Of a DNA stretch of 64,000 bases, positions 16,315-25,971 are shown one piece after another. The position numbers were made by a program, and so were the translations under genes. Below the pieces are notes generated by a model, which was given only the letters and a program-made list of their open reading frames with translations, ran no database searches and was not told the DNA's origin. This DNA is from Mycobacterium pinniadriaticum (GTDB lineage Bacteria > Actinomycetota > Actinomycetes > Mycobacteriales > Mycobacteriaceae): contig NZ_JAPJDO010000022.1 of the NCBI RefSeq assembly GCF_026242045.1, forward strand, positions 1 through 64,000, given 5' to 3'. The stretch's first letter is position 1. Each line of letters begins with the position of its first letter.

Positions 16315-18228
16315 ATGCTTGAACAGGTTCGCGGCCCTGCCGATCTGCAACACCTGTCCCAAACGCAGCTGACCGAACTGGCCGCCGAGATTCGCCAGTT
16401 CCTGATCCACAAGGTCGCTGCCACGGGCGGACACCTCGGGCCCAACCTCGGCGTCGTCGAGCTCACGCTGGCGCTGCACCGGGTGTTCGATTCGCCGCAC
16501 GATCCGATCCTGTTCGACACCGGGCACCAGGCGTACGTGCACAAGATGCTCACCGGGCGCGCCGCCGACTTCGACACGTTGCGCAAGCGCGACGGCCTGT
16601 CGGGATACCCGTCGCGGGCCGAAAGCGAGCACGACTGGGTCGAGTCGAGCCACGCCTCGGCGGCGTTGTCCTACGCCGACGGGTTGGCCAAGGCGTTCGA
16701 ACTGACCGGGCACCGCAACCGCCACGTGGTGGCGGTCGTCGGCGACGGCGCGCTGACCGGCGGCATGTGCTGGGAAGCGCTGAACAATATCGCCGCCGCC
16801 CGCCGGCCCGTGGTGATCGTGGTCAACGACAACGGCCGCTCCTACGCCCCGACCATCGGCGGATTTGCCGATCACCTGGCCGGACTGCGGTTGCAGCCGG
16901 GCTACGAGCGGTTCCTCGAGCGCGGCCGGGTGGCTGTGCGCGGGATGCCCGTGGTCGGCGAGGCCTGCTATCAGGCCATGCACAGCGTGAAGGCGGGCAT
17001 CAAGGATGCGTTGTCCCCGCAGGTGATGTTCACCGACCTCGGCCTCAAATACGTCGGCCCGATCGACGGGCACGACGAGCATGCGGTCGAGACGGCGCTG
17101 CGTCATGCGCGCGGCTTCAACGCCCCGGTGATCGTGCATGTGGTCACCCGCAAGGGCATGGGCTACGCGCCGGCGGAGAACGACGAGGCAGAGCAGATGC
17201 ACTCGTGCGGGGTCATCGATCCGGGCACCGGTCTGGCCACCAAGTCCGCGGCGCCGGGCTGGACATCGGTGTTCTCCGATGCGCTGATCTCCTACGCCGC
17301 CAAGCGGCGTGACATCGTGGCGATCACCGCGGCGATGCCGGGCCCGACCGGCCTGTCGGCGTTCGGCGAACGCTTCCCGGACCGGCTGTTCGACGTCGGG
17401 ATCGCCGAACAGCATGCGATGACCTCAGCGGCCGGGCTGGCGATGGGTGGGCTGCACCCGGTCGTCGCGATCTATTCGACGTTCCTCAACCGCGCCTTCG
17501 ACCAGATCATGATGGATGTGGCCCTGCACAAGCTGCCGGTCACGATGGTGCTGGACCGGGCCGGGATCACCGGCAACGACGGCGCCAGCCATAACGGTGT
17601 CTGGGACTTGTCGATTCTCAACGTCGTTCCCGGCATCCGGGTGGCTGCGCCGCGCGATGGTGCCCGGCTGCGGGAGGAACTGGGCGAGGCGGTCGAGACC
17701 ACCGACGGCCCGACTGCCATCCGCTTCCCCAAAGGTGAAGTGGGCGAAGATATTCCCGCAGTTGAGCGAGTGTCGGGCGTTGACATCCTGGCGTGGCCCG
17801 CTGACGGCCTCGGCAACGATGTGCTGCTCGTCGCGGTCGGATCCTTCGCGCCGATGGCTCTCAAGGTTGCCGAGCGACTGCGCAACCAGGGAATCGGGGT
17901 GACTGTCGTCGATCCTCGCTGGGTGATTCCAGTGCCCGATGCTCTTGTCCCGCTTGCTGATTCGCACAAGTTGGTCGTGACGGTGGAGGACAACGGCGTG
18001 CGCGGGGGCGTCGGCTCGGCGGTGTCCGCTACGTTGCGTGCCGCCGAGATCGATGTGCCGTGCCGCGATATCGGTGTGCCGCAACAGTTCTTGGACCACG
18101 CCGGGCGCGGCGAGGTGCTTGAGCTCGTGGGCCTAACGGAGCAGAACATCGCCCGGCAGGTCACCGGCTGGGTGGCTGCGCTGGGTGCGCTCGACGACAC
18201 GGTCACCGACTCCGCCGACAAGGCGTAG
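16315..18228 (+). CDS. dxs: 1-deoxy-D-xylulose-5-phosphate synthase
   Basis: 637-aa thiamine-diphosphate enzyme that condenses pyruvate and glyceraldehyde-3-phosphate, the first step of the MEP isoprenoid pathway; equivalent to Rv2682c (dxs1). The N-terminal domain carries HLGPNLGVVELTLALH, the GDGALTGGMCWEALNN cofactor motif, and LKYVGPIDGHD. The central transketolase domain contains the catalytic Glu in FDVGIAEQHAMT. A transketolase C-terminal domain completes it. The gene has its own leaderless-type promoter and converges on the RNase D-like gene. Confidence 0.97.
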   Translation: MLEQVRGPADLQHLSQTQLTELAAEIRQFLIHKVAATGGHLGPNLGVVELTLALHRVFDSPHDPILFDTGHQAYVHKMLTGRAADFDTLRKRDGLSGYPSRAESEHDWVESSHASAALSYADGLAKAFELTGHRNRHVVAVVGDGALTGGMCWEALNNIAAARRPVVIVVNDNGRSYAPTIGGFADHLAGLRLQPGYERFLERGRVAVRGMPVVGEACYQAMHSVKAGIKDALSPQVMFTDLGLKYVGPIDGHDEHAVETALRHARGFNAPVIVHVVTRKGMGYAPAENDEAEQMHSCGVIDPGTGLATKSAAPGWTSVFSDALISYAAKRRDIVAITAAMPGPTGLSAFGERFPDRLFDVGIAEQHAMTSAAGLAMGGLHPVVAIYSTFLNRAFDQIMMDVALHKLPVTMVLDRAGITGNDGASHNGVWDLSILNVVPGIRVAAPRDGARLREELGEAVETTDGPTAIRFPKGEVGEDIPAVERVSGVDILAWPADGLGNDVLLVAVGSFAPMALKVAERLRNQGIGVTVVDPRWVIPVPDALVPLADSHKLVVTVEDNGVRGGVGSAVSATLRAAEIDVPCRDIGVPQQFLDHAGRGEVLELVGLTEQNIARQVTGWVAALGALDDTVTDSADKA

Positions 18229-18232
18229 GCGC

Positions 18233-18248
18233 CGCCGAAACGTCGGCG
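18233..18248. terminator. Hairpin between convergent dxs and RNase D-like genes
   Basis: CGCCG-AAACGT-CGGCG lies in the 32-bp gap between the two stop codons and could serve either transcript. Confidence 0.4.
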
Positions 18249-18260
18249 TGTCGGCGACCT

Positions 18261-19565
18261 TTATGTCTGCTCCCCAGCGGGCGGTGTCTGCGGCTCGGCT
18301 GACGCGCTGAGCGCCTGGGTCAATACCGGAACCGCCAGGGCGCGTTGCCACTGCCTGGCTCCGCCGGCACGCAGGAAGTCCTCGATCGCCCCGCCGACGT
18401 CGGCGCTGTCCTTCCAGTCCCAGCACAGCCTGCGCACGAGCTCGGGGGAGACCAGGTTCTCGGTCGGGACGTGCACCTGCGCCGACAACTCGGCGAGCTG
18501 GGCACGGGCGGCGTCGAGTCGCGCCGCCGCCTCGGGCTTGCGCTTGGCCCAGCGCACCGCCGGCGGCGGGCCGTTCTGCGGCTCGGCGCTCTCCGGCGGA
18601 TCGGGATTGGCGCGCGCCGACTCCAGCGCGGCCAGCCAGACGTGTGCACTCTTGCGCTGCTTGTGCCCACCGAAGATCGGCAACTTCGTCAGATCCTCGG
18701 CGGTCCTGGGATCGGCCACGGCCGCGGCGATGATCGCCGAATCAGGCAGGATCCGCCCCGGGGCGATGTCGCGGCGACGGGCGATCTGATCGCGCACTGT
18801 CCACAATTCCCGGACCGCTGCCAGCGTGTGCCGGTTGCGGACCTTGTGGATCCCCGATGTCCGCCGCCACCGATCACGACGGGTGGGTACCGCGTCAGCG
18901 TTCCGGAGGTATTCGAATTCTTCTGCGGCCCAATCGCTTTTGCTCTGCTCGGCCAAGACGTCGGCGATCGCCTCACGCAGCGCGATAAGCACCTCGACAT
19001 CGAGGGCGGCGTAGTTGAGCCACGCGTCGGGAAGGGGGCGCTTGGACCAGTCCGCCGCCCCGTGCCCCTTGGCCAACCCCAGTCCCAGCAGTCGCTGCAC
19101 CATGGCCGCCAGATTGACCCGCTCGAAGCCCGCCAGCCGGCCGGCCAGCTCCGTGTCGTACAGGGCGGGCGGGCGCATACCGACCTCGGCCAGGCACGGC
19201 AGATCCTGGTCGGCGGCGTGCAGGATCCATTCGTCGGTAGCCAGCACCTCGGCCACCGGCCGCAGCACGTCGATCGGGCTGTTGCCGTGGTTGACCGGAT
19301 CGATGAGCACCGTGCCCGCGCCGCTGCGCCGGATCTGGATCAGGTAGGCGCGGTTGGAGTAGCGAAATCCCGACGCCCGCTCGGCGTCGACGGCGAACGG
19401 TCCGGTCCCTGCGGCGAGCTGGTCTGCCGCGCGCGCGATCTCGTCGACACTGACCGACAACGGCGGAACGCCCTCGGCCGGGCGCAGCAACGGCGTCGCC
19501 TGTGCGGTGTCGTCCGCCGGGGTCTCGGACGCCGCGGTGGCAGCGTCATCATCGGTTTCTGGCAT
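18261..19565 (-). CDS. RNase D-like 3'-5' exonuclease with HRDC domain
   Basis: 434-aa protein equivalent to Rv2681. The DnaQ-like exonuclease domain (about residues 40-210) shows the DEDD metal ligands: FAVDAERASG (Exo I), HAADQDLPCL (Exo II) and LNYAALDVEVL (Exo III, with the Tyr of the DEDDy type). An HRDC domain follows (about 235-310, IARRRDIAPGRILPD). The N-terminal 35 residues are acidic and low in complexity. ATG 19565 begins one base after the DUF3000 stop. A role in stable RNA 3' maturation is known for the family. Confidence 0.85.
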   Translation of the reverse strand: MPETDDDAATAASETPADDTAQATPLLRPAEGVPPLSVSVDEIARAADQLAAGTGPFAVDAERASGFRYSNRAYLIQIRRSGAGTVLIDPVNHGNSPIDVLRPVAEVLATDEWILHAADQDLPCLAEVGMRPPALYDTELAGRLAGFERVNLAAMVQRLLGLGLAKGHGAADWSKRPLPDAWLNYAALDVEVLIALREAIADVLAEQSKSDWAAEEFEYLRNADAVPTRRDRWRRTSGIHKVRNRHTLAAVRELWTVRDQIARRRDIAPGRILPDSAIIAAAVADPRTAEDLTKLPIFGGHKQRKSAHVWLAALESARANPDPPESAEPQNGPPPAVRWAKRKPEAAARLDAARAQLAELSAQVHVPTENLVSPELVRRLCWDWKDSADVGGAIEDFLRAGGARQWQRALAVPVLTQALSASAEPQTPPAGEQT

Positions 19566-19566
19566 G

Positions 19567-20148
19567 TCAGGCGCGCGAGCGGGAACCCAGATCCGTCACT
19601 CCCGCCGGCGGTAGACCCGCGGCATGCTCGAGCACCTCGCAGAACGCCTGCACATGGGTGTCGAGTGCCATCGTGGTGGCCGTCCAGGACGCCCGCAGCT
19701 CGAGTTGATGGGCGCGCGGTGGACCGGAGATGTCGCCGTAGCGCACCGAGGTGGTAGCCGTGACCGTGCCGCCGAGGGCGGTGACCGGGTCGGCACGGCT
19801 TTCCAGCGCGTCGACCAGCCAACTCCAGGCCACCTCGGGTAGCAGCGGGTCGACAGCCTCACTGGAGTCCAGGTCGGCCTGGATGTAGGCGACCAGGCGC
19901 ATGGTGCCGTCCCAGGCCTCCGAGCCGTCCGGGTCGTGCAACAGGATCAGCCGGCCGAACGCGTCACCCTCGGAGCGCTCCGGCACGATTTCGGTTTCTG
20001 GATGCTTAACCTCCGCGCCCAGCGCATAGCTGTATGGCGCGAGACGTTGAGGTGGGCGGATCGGACCGAGTTCGATCTCCGGCCGTACCTCGGCGGTGTT
20101 CATCGCCGCCACCGCCTCGCGGAATTGCGCCGGTTCCGCAGTGGTCAC
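19567..20148 (-). CDS. DUF3000 domain protein
   Basis: 193-aa cytoplasmic protein equivalent to Rv2680, actinobacterial and of unknown function. Conserved features include PYSYALGAEV, GRLILLHDPDGSEAWDGTMRLVAYIQAD and a C-terminal segment with TSVRYGD. GTG 20148 is chosen because a TAGCGT -10 hexamer lies eight bases upstream and the longer frame extends into the short repeat in front of hemE. It forms an operon with the RNase D-like gene. Confidence 0.8.
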   Translation of the reverse strand: MTTAEPAQFREAVAAMNTAEVRPEIELGPIRPPQRLAPYSYALGAEVKHPETEIVPERSEGDAFGRLILLHDPDGSEAWDGTMRLVAYIQADLDSSEAVDPLLPEVAWSWLVDALESRADPVTALGGTVTATTSVRYGDISGPPRAHQLELRASWTATTMALDTHVQAFCEVLEHAAGLPPAGVTDLGSRSRA

Positions 20149-20156
20149 GCCAATTG

Positions 20157-20162
20157 ACGCTA
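20157..20162 (-). promoter_or_regulatory. -10 element of the DUF3000-RNase D operon
   Basis: TAGCGT on the minus strand, eight bases before GTG 20148; leaderless arrangement. Confidence 0.45.
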
Positions 20163-20210
20163 GCCCTATCCCCGAGGTCGACGGGGCAGGCGCGCCGATT
20201 TGGTCCCGTC

Positions 20211-20242
20211 CGGCGGGCAGGAGCGGAGCGACCCGGGGATGG
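20211..20242 (+). repeat. Short GC-rich interspersed repeat, copy 1
   Basis: CGGCGGGCAGGAGCGGAGCG followed by ACCCGGGGATGG differs at three of 32 positions from the copy at 30183-30214. It lies about 60 bp before hemE. Confidence 0.6.
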
Positions 20243-20300
20243 GCTCGGGCGGCCAAGGGCTCGTGGGCTGGGCGGGTGGGCCCGTGGGAACATGGAGCCG

Positions 20301-21350
20301 ATGAGTACCCGTCGCCAGCTGCCCGAGGCGCCCTATCTGGCCGCAGCCACTGGCTGCAAACCCAGCCATCTTCCGGTGTGGTTCATGCGCCAGGCCGGCC
20401 GCTCACTGCCCGAGTACCGCGAGCTGCGGGCCAAGAACACGATGATGCAGGCTTGCTTCGATCCCGCGCTGGTCTGCGAGATCACCCTGCAGCCCGTGCG
20501 CCGGCACGGGGTCGACGCGGCGATCCTGTTCTCTGACATCGTCGTCCCGCTGCGCGGTGCGGGCATCGACCTCGACATCGTCCCCGACGTCGGCCCGGTC
20601 ATCGACCATCCGGTGCGCACCGCGGCGGATGTCGCTGCCATGAAAGGCCTTGACTTGCAGCGGGTCAGCGCGATCTCCGACGCCGTGGGCCTGCTGGTGG
20701 CCGAGCTCGGCGAGGTGCCGCTGATCGGTTTCGCCGGCGCCCCGTTCACGCTGGCGTCCTATCTGATCGAAGGCGGCCCCAGCAAGCAGCACGAGCGGAC
20801 CAAGGCGATGATGCTGGCCGATCCGTCGACCTGGCATGCGCTGATGGAGTACTTGGCCGACGTGACGATCGCCTTCCTGAAGGTGCAGCTCGATGCCGGA
20901 GTGGACGCCATCCAGGTGTTCGACTCCTGGGCGGGCACGCTGTCGCTGGCCGACTACCGCAGCCATGTGCTGCCGCACAGCGAGCGGGTGTTCGCTGCGC
21001 TCGCCGACTATCGCGTGCCGATGACCCACTTCGGTGTGGGCACCGCCGAACTGCTCGGCGCGATGGGTGAGGCGGGTGCCACCGTGGTCGGCGTCGACTG
21101 GCGGACCTCTCTGGCCGACGCCGCGCTGCGAGTCGGCCCGAACAAAGCGCTGCAGGGCAACCTGGATCCGGTAGTGCTGCTGGCCGGCTGGCCGGCCGTC
21201 GAGCGGGCCGCCCGCTCGGTCGTCGACGACGGTCGGCGCGCGGTCGACGCCGGTGCTGCCGGGCACATCTTCAACCTGGGCCACGGTGTGCTGCCGGCCA
21301 CCGACCCCGGGCTGCTGACCGAACTGGTGGATTTGGTGCACTCGCTGTGA
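20301..21350 (+). CDS. hemE: Uroporphyrinogen decarboxylase
   Basis: 349-aa enzyme that removes four carboxyls from uroporphyrinogen III to give coproporphyrinogen III; equivalent to Rv2678c. Active-site segments are visible: VWFMRQAGRSLPEYR (substrate-binding Arg), AILFSDIVVPL (catalytic Asp), FAGAPFTLASYLIEGG and FNLGHGVLP. ATG 20301 is preferred to ATG 20292 because the product then starts MSTRRQLP, as in other mycobacteria, with GGAG at proper spacing. Its stop overlaps the hemY GTG (GTGA). With hemY and chdC it forms the coproporphyrin-dependent haem operon. Confidence 0.96.
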   Translation: MSTRRQLPEAPYLAAATGCKPSHLPVWFMRQAGRSLPEYRELRAKNTMMQACFDPALVCEITLQPVRRHGVDAAILFSDIVVPLRGAGIDLDIVPDVGPVIDHPVRTAADVAAMKGLDLQRVSAISDAVGLLVAELGEVPLIGFAGAPFTLASYLIEGGPSKQHERTKAMMLADPSTWHALMEYLADVTIAFLKVQLDAGVDAIQVFDSWAGTLSLADYRSHVLPHSERVFAALADYRVPMTHFGVGTAELLGAMGEAGATVVGVDWRTSLADAALRVGPNKALQGNLDPVVLLAGWPAVERAARSVVDDGRRAVDAGAAGHIFNLGHGVLPATDPGLLTELVDLVHSL

Positions 21351-22705
21351 CACAGCAGCGGTATTGCGTTGTCGGAGGCGGTATCTCGGGGCTTGTCGCG
21401 GCCTACCGGCTGCGGGTCCTGGTCGGCGACGATGCCGACATCACGGTGTTCGACCCGGCCGACCGGCTCGGCGGCATCCTGCGCACCGAACGGCTGGCCG
21501 GCCAGCCGATGGACGTCGGCGCCGAAGCGTTCGTGGTGCGCCGCCCCGAGGTGCCGGCGCTGCTGGCCGAGCTCGGCCTGGCCGGCCGCCAGATCAGCAC
21601 CACCGGGGTCCGGCCCACGATCTACAGCCAGGCCCGCATCCACCCGCTGCCACCCGACACCGTCAACGGGATCCCGACCTCGGCGGCCTCGGTGACCGGT
21701 CTGGTCGATGACGCGACGATCGCGCAGATGGCCGCCGAGCCCAACCGGCCGCTGGACTGGCGGGCCGGCGCCGATCCGGCCGTCGGTGCCGTGGTCACCG
21801 ATCGGTTCGGCGAACAGGTGGTGGCGCGTTCGGTCGACCCGATGCTCTCCGGCGTCTACGCCGGCTCGGCGGCCACCATCGGCATCCGCTCCGCGGCGCC
21901 GACGCTGGCCGCCGCCCTCGACGCCGGGGCCACCAGCCTCACCGAGGCTGGTCGGCGCGCGCTGCCCGGCAGCACGCGCGGCCCGGTGTTCGGCGCGATC
22001 GAGGGCGGCTACCAGGTCTTGCTGGACGAATTGATCGCCCGCAGCCGGCTGCGGTGGGTGCAGGCACGGGTGGATCGCATCGAGCCGGAGGGTGACGGCT
22101 GGAGCGTGCGCGACGACGAGGGTTCGCACTGGGGCGCCGACGCGGTGATCGTGGCCGTACCGGCACCGCGGCTGGCGCCGCTGCTGGCGGAGGTCGCGCC
22201 GAGTGCCGCCGCGGCGGCTGCCCGGATCCCCGTCGCCTCGGCGGCGGTGCTGGCGTTGGCCGTTCCCGGCGGAACACCGTTGCCCGCGCAGTCGGGGGTG
22301 CTGGTGGCCACCGGAGAACGCTTACGCACCAAGGCGATAACCCTCTCGACCCGCAAGTGGGGGGCGCGCGGCAACGCCGAGTTGCTGAGGCTGTCGTTCG
22401 GCCGCTTCGGGGACAGCATCGCCCGGAACACCTCCGATGCCGACCTGCAGGCCTGGGCGCTTACCGATCTGCAGACGGTGTTCGGCATCGCGGTGGATCC
22501 CCTCGACGTCCTGGTGCATCGCTGGCTGGACGCGATGCCGCAGTACGGTCCCGGTCATCGCGAACTTACCGCGGGACTGCACACGGGTCTGCCGCCCACG
22601 CTGGCGATCGCGGGCAACTATCTCGACGGGATCGGGGTGCCGGCGTGCGTGGCGGTCGCGGCTCGGGCGGCGCAGTGTGTGGTGGCGGCCACCACGCGGG
22701 GATAG
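21347..22705 (+). CDS. hemY: Coproporphyrinogen III oxidase (HemY/CgoX type)
   Basis: 452-aa FAD enzyme equivalent to Rv2677c, once annotated as protoporphyrinogen oxidase. In actinobacteria this type oxidises coproporphyrinogen III to coproporphyrin III. The dinucleotide-binding motif is at the very N-terminus (YCVVGGGISGLVAAYRL), followed by the acidic FDPADRLGG. GGYQVLLDEL in the middle and the C-terminal flavin contact AGNYLDGIGVPACV complete the amine-oxidase-like fold. GTG 21347 overlaps the hemE stop. The chdC gene, which acts next but one in this route, follows within 50 bp. Confidence 0.94.
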   Translation: MTQQRYCVVGGGISGLVAAYRLRVLVGDDADITVFDPADRLGGILRTERLAGQPMDVGAEAFVVRRPEVPALLAELGLAGRQISTTGVRPTIYSQARIHPLPPDTVNGIPTSAASVTGLVDDATIAQMAAEPNRPLDWRAGADPAVGAVVTDRFGEQVVARSVDPMLSGVYAGSAATIGIRSAAPTLAAALDAGATSLTEAGRRALPGSTRGPVFGAIEGGYQVLLDELIARSRLRWVQARVDRIEPEGDGWSVRDDEGSHWGADAVIVAVPAPRLAPLLAEVAPSAAAAAARIPVASAAVLALAVPGGTPLPAQSGVLVATGERLRTKAITLSTRKWGARGNAELLRLSFGRFGDSIARNTSDADLQAWALTDLQTVFGIAVDPLDVLVHRWLDAMPQYGPGHRELTAGLHTGLPPTLAIAGNYLDGIGVPACVAVAARAAQCVVAATTRG

Positions 22706-22754
22706 CGGCCACCAGGCGCCGATGGCCGAAGGCGCACGTGGCACCATGGGTGCC

Positions 22755-23459
22755 ATGGCCAAACTGGACTACGACGAGCTCAACGCCACGATCAGGTACG
22801 TGATGTTCTCGGTGTTCGCGGCGGAGCCGGGGGAGCTGGGCTACGACGAAGAATCCCGGGCTGCCGTCGTCGACGAGACCGCGACGTTCCTCAAGCAGCA
22901 GGAGGACAACGGTGTCGTGGTGCGCGGTCTCTATGACGTCGCCGGGCTGCGCGCCGATGCCGATTTCATGATCTGGACGCACGCGGAGCGGATCGAAGCA
23001 CTGCAGGCCACCTACAGCGACTTCCGCCGCACCACGACGCTGGGCCGGGCCGTGTCCCCGGTGTGGAGCGCCGTCGCGCTGCACCGGCCGGCGGAGTTCA
23101 ACAAGAGCCACGTCCCGGCGTTCCTGGCCGGCGAGGAACCCGGAAACTATGTGTGCGTCTATCCCTTCGTGCGTTCGCTGGACTGGTATCTGCTGCCCGA
23201 CGACGAACGCCGCAAGATGCTCGCAGACCACGGCATGGCCGCCCGCGGCTACAAGGACGTGCGGGCCAACACCGTTCCGGCGTTCGCGCTGGGTGACTAT
23301 GAATGGATCCTGGCTTTCGAAGCCCCCGAGTTGTACCGCATCGTCGACCTGATGCGTGACCTGCGAGCCACCGAGGCCCGTCGGCATGTGCGCGAAGAGG
23401 TCCCGTTCTTCACCGGCCCCCGGGTCGGTGTCGAGGAATTGGTCGCCAAGCTGCCCTAG
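22755..23459 (+). CDS. chdC: Coproheme decarboxylase
   Basis: Peroxide-dependent coproheme decarboxylase (HemQ), 234 aa, equivalent to Rv2676c; it makes haem b from coproheme. Key residues visible are Tyr136 in VYPFVRS (radical site), proximal His159 in DHGMAARGY and distal-side His119 in NKSHVPAF, the last being the actinobacterial arrangement. ATG 22755 (MAKLDYD) matches the family; ATG 22746 is a second option. Ferrochelatase is not in this window. Confidence 0.95.
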   Translation: MAKLDYDELNATIRYVMFSVFAAEPGELGYDEESRAAVVDETATFLKQQEDNGVVVRGLYDVAGLRADADFMIWTHAERIEALQATYSDFRRTTTLGRAVSPVWSAVALHRPAEFNKSHVPAFLAGEEPGNYVCVYPFVRSLDWYLLPDDERRKMLADHGMAARGYKDVRANTVPAFALGDYEWILAFEAPELYRIVDLMRDLRATEARRHVREEVPFFTGPRVGVEELVAKLP

Positions 23460-23553
23460 CGCGCTCGGCAGGCAATCGAGCCGTCAGCCAGCCGAATGTT
23501 CGCTACGATCGCGTTACCGCGGTTTTGCGCGGCCGAGACGATCGGGGGCCCGG

Positions 23554-25971
23554 GTGACAGGGCTTAGGGGGACGCAGACGCTGTCCGTCGCCGCTGTCGC
23601 CGTGTCCATCCCTGTGATCGGCATGTTGTTGGCGTTCGAAGGGTGGTCGAGCGCGTCGCCGCTCTCGCTGGTCACCAACACCGACAACGTGCTGATCGAA
23701 CTGGCTGTGCTAGCGGTGTTCGCCGCGGCGTGGACTGCTCGATCCGGTCGTGGCCGAGTGCGCATCGCGTGGGTCACGATGGCAATCGGCCTCGGTCTTT
23801 TCACCTCCGGCGCCGTGCTCTGGCGCTACTACAAGTTTGTCGGTCACAAGAACCCGTACCCGTCGGTGGCCGACGCCGCCTACCTGGTGCTGCCGGTCGT
23901 CACCGCGGTGGCGCTGTTGCTGTTGTCCTCCGGGTTCAGCCGGACCTCGCGGACCCGGCTTATCCTCGACGGGCTGATCGTGGCCGGGTCGTTCACCATC
24001 GTCGGGTGGGCCGCGGTCTTGGACGAGCTGTGGAATTCGGAGCCCAGGGACAAGCTGCAGGTGGCGGTCTCGGTCAGCTACCCGGTGCTGGACGCGGCGG
24101 TGCTGACCATCGGGGTCCTGGTGGTGGCACGCGCGCCGCGCGGTCAGCGGCTGACCCTGATCCTGCTGACGTTGGGCATGTTGGGGATCACGATCTCCGA
24201 CGGCCTCTTTGTCTACCTGACGGCGACGCACCAGCGAACGAGCGTGCAGCTCCTCGACGCGGGTTGGCTGTTGGGGCTGGCGCTGTTCATCGCCGCGGCG
24301 ATCACCGGGCACGGGTATGCGCATCGGGAAACGGTTGCGAATCAGCCTGTTTCGTTGACGTCGGTATGGCTGCCGTTTGTGCCGGTCGTCTTTGCGAGCT
24401 TCGCGGTGTTCACCGAGTCGCCCGATCAGATCAAGGCCGGACCGATTCCAGTGATCGGGATGGTGCTGCTGGTGGCCTTCAGCGCTCGCCAGATCTTGGT
24501 GATGAGTGAGAATCGCAGCCTTTTGGCCACGGTGGCCGACCAGGCGCTGCGCGATCCGCTGACCGGCGTCGGTAACCGGATCGTCTTCCGGGACCGGCTC
24601 AACCACGCCATGGAGATGCGCCAGCGGGACGGACTGTCGGTCGGCGTATTGGTCATGGACCTCGATGACTTCAAGGTGGTCAACGACACCCTGGGTCACC
24701 CGGTGGGGGACGAACTGCTCAGCCTGGTGGCCGACCGCATCGTCGGGTGTGTGCGGGCGGGCGACACGGTTGCGCGGCTCGGTGGTGACGAGTTCGCCGT
24801 CCTCATCGAAGGCCGCGTGGACAAGTCGCAGCTGGTCGCCCACCGGGTGGTGGAGGCGTTTGACGAACCCTTCATCGTCGACGCTCAGGATCTGCTGATC
24901 CGGCCCAGTGTCGGGCTGGCGGTCGCCGAAGCGGACGAACCCGATCTCACCGCCGAGGATCTGCTCAAACGGGCCGACATCGCGATGTATTCGGCCAAAC
25001 GGTCTCGTAGCGGCGGCGTGCACCCGTTCAACTCGGAGATGCTGTTGGCCGAATCCCCGGACAGCGATTTGTTCGCCAGCGGGCCGATGCCGGTGGCACG
25101 CAGCGGTGCGAGCACGATCCGACTGCTGGGCGAGCTGCGTCAAGCCATCGACCAGTTCGAACTCACCCTGGTGTACCAGCCGAAGTTCGACCTGAACACC
25201 GCGGCGATCGTCGGTGTCGAGGCGCTGGTGCGGTGGCCGCATCCCAAGCGGGGTCTGCTGGCGCCTGACGAGTTCCTTCCGCTGGTGCGCCGCTACGGGC
25301 TGATGGGCTCGATCACCGACCTGGTGGTCAACACCGCCCTCGATGATGTATTACGTTGGCGCGCAAAGGGGCTCGAGGTGCCGGTCGCGGTCAACATCTT
25401 CGCGCCGTCGATGGCGGACCTGCGGCTGCCGGGCAAGTTCGCCGCGGCCCTGGCCAGCCGCGATCTCAGTCCGTCCCAGCTGACCGTCGAGATAACCGAA
25501 GACCTCTTCCTGGACAACGTGGATCGCGCCAAGACCGTGCTGAATCAGTTACAGGAGAACGGAATACGGATCGCGATCGACGATTTCGGCAGTGGGTACT
25601 CGGCGCTGTCGTATATGCGCGATCTCACCGTCGACGAGGTCAAGCTGGACCGCCATTTCATCGCGCCGATTCCCGCAGACACGCGCGCGGCGGCCGTCGT
25701 GCGTGCGGTGGTCAACCTGGCCGACGAACTCGGCCTGACGACGGTGGCCGAGGGGATCGAGACGGCGCGCACGGCTGACTGGTTGCGTGCGCATGGCTGT
25801 CATATCGGGCAGGGTTACTACTTCAGTCCGCCGCTATCGTCCGCCAAGCTGGTCGAGATCTTGAAGAGGTGCCAGCGCGACGGCAACTGCCAGACATTGG
25901 GCTGTTCGGTCCGCGACGGCACCTGCCGCTGGGTGGAGTCCGATGTTCCACAGATCGAGTTGATGCGCTAG
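23554..25971 (+). CDS. Membrane GGDEF-EAL cyclic-di-GMP protein 1
   Basis: 805-aa protein. The first 315 residues hold about eight to ten transmembrane helices of an unrecognised sensor type. A GGDEF domain follows (about 325-485), with intact GGDEF at 410-414 and a product-inhibition RxxD (RAGD 401-404) exactly five residues before it. The EAL domain (about 520-775) has intact VEALVRW, EITED, DDFGSGYS and AEGIET motifs. Both synthase and phosphodiesterase activities are therefore possible. A Cys-rich tail (CQRDGNCQTLGCSVRDGTC) is unusual and could bind metal or form disulfides. GTG 23554 is the likely start. A paralogue follows. Confidence 0.88.
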   Translation: MTGLRGTQTLSVAAVAVSIPVIGMLLAFEGWSSASPLSLVTNTDNVLIELAVLAVFAAAWTARSGRGRVRIAWVTMAIGLGLFTSGAVLWRYYKFVGHKNPYPSVADAAYLVLPVVTAVALLLLSSGFSRTSRTRLILDGLIVAGSFTIVGWAAVLDELWNSEPRDKLQVAVSVSYPVLDAAVLTIGVLVVARAPRGQRLTLILLTLGMLGITISDGLFVYLTATHQRTSVQLLDAGWLLGLALFIAAAITGHGYAHRETVANQPVSLTSVWLPFVPVVFASFAVFTESPDQIKAGPIPVIGMVLLVAFSARQILVMSENRSLLATVADQALRDPLTGVGNRIVFRDRLNHAMEMRQRDGLSVGVLVMDLDDFKVVNDTLGHPVGDELLSLVADRIVGCVRAGDTVARLGGDEFAVLIEGRVDKSQLVAHRVVEAFDEPFIVDAQDLLIRPSVGLAVAEADEPDLTAEDLLKRADIAMYSAKRSRSGGVHPFNSEMLLAESPDSDLFASGPMPVARSGASTIRLLGELRQAIDQFELTLVYQPKFDLNTAAIVGVEALVRWPHPKRGLLAPDEFLPLVRRYGLMGSITDLVVNTALDDVLRWRAKGLEVPVAVNIFAPSMADLRLPGKFAAALASRDLSPSQLTVEITEDLFLDNVDRAKTVLNQLQENGIRIAIDDFGSGYSALSYMRDLTVDEVKLDRHFIAPIPADTRAAAVVRAVVNLADELGLTTVAEGIETARTADWLRAHGCHIGQGYYFSPPLSSAKLVEILKRCQRDGNCQTLGCSVRDGTCRWVESDVPQIELMR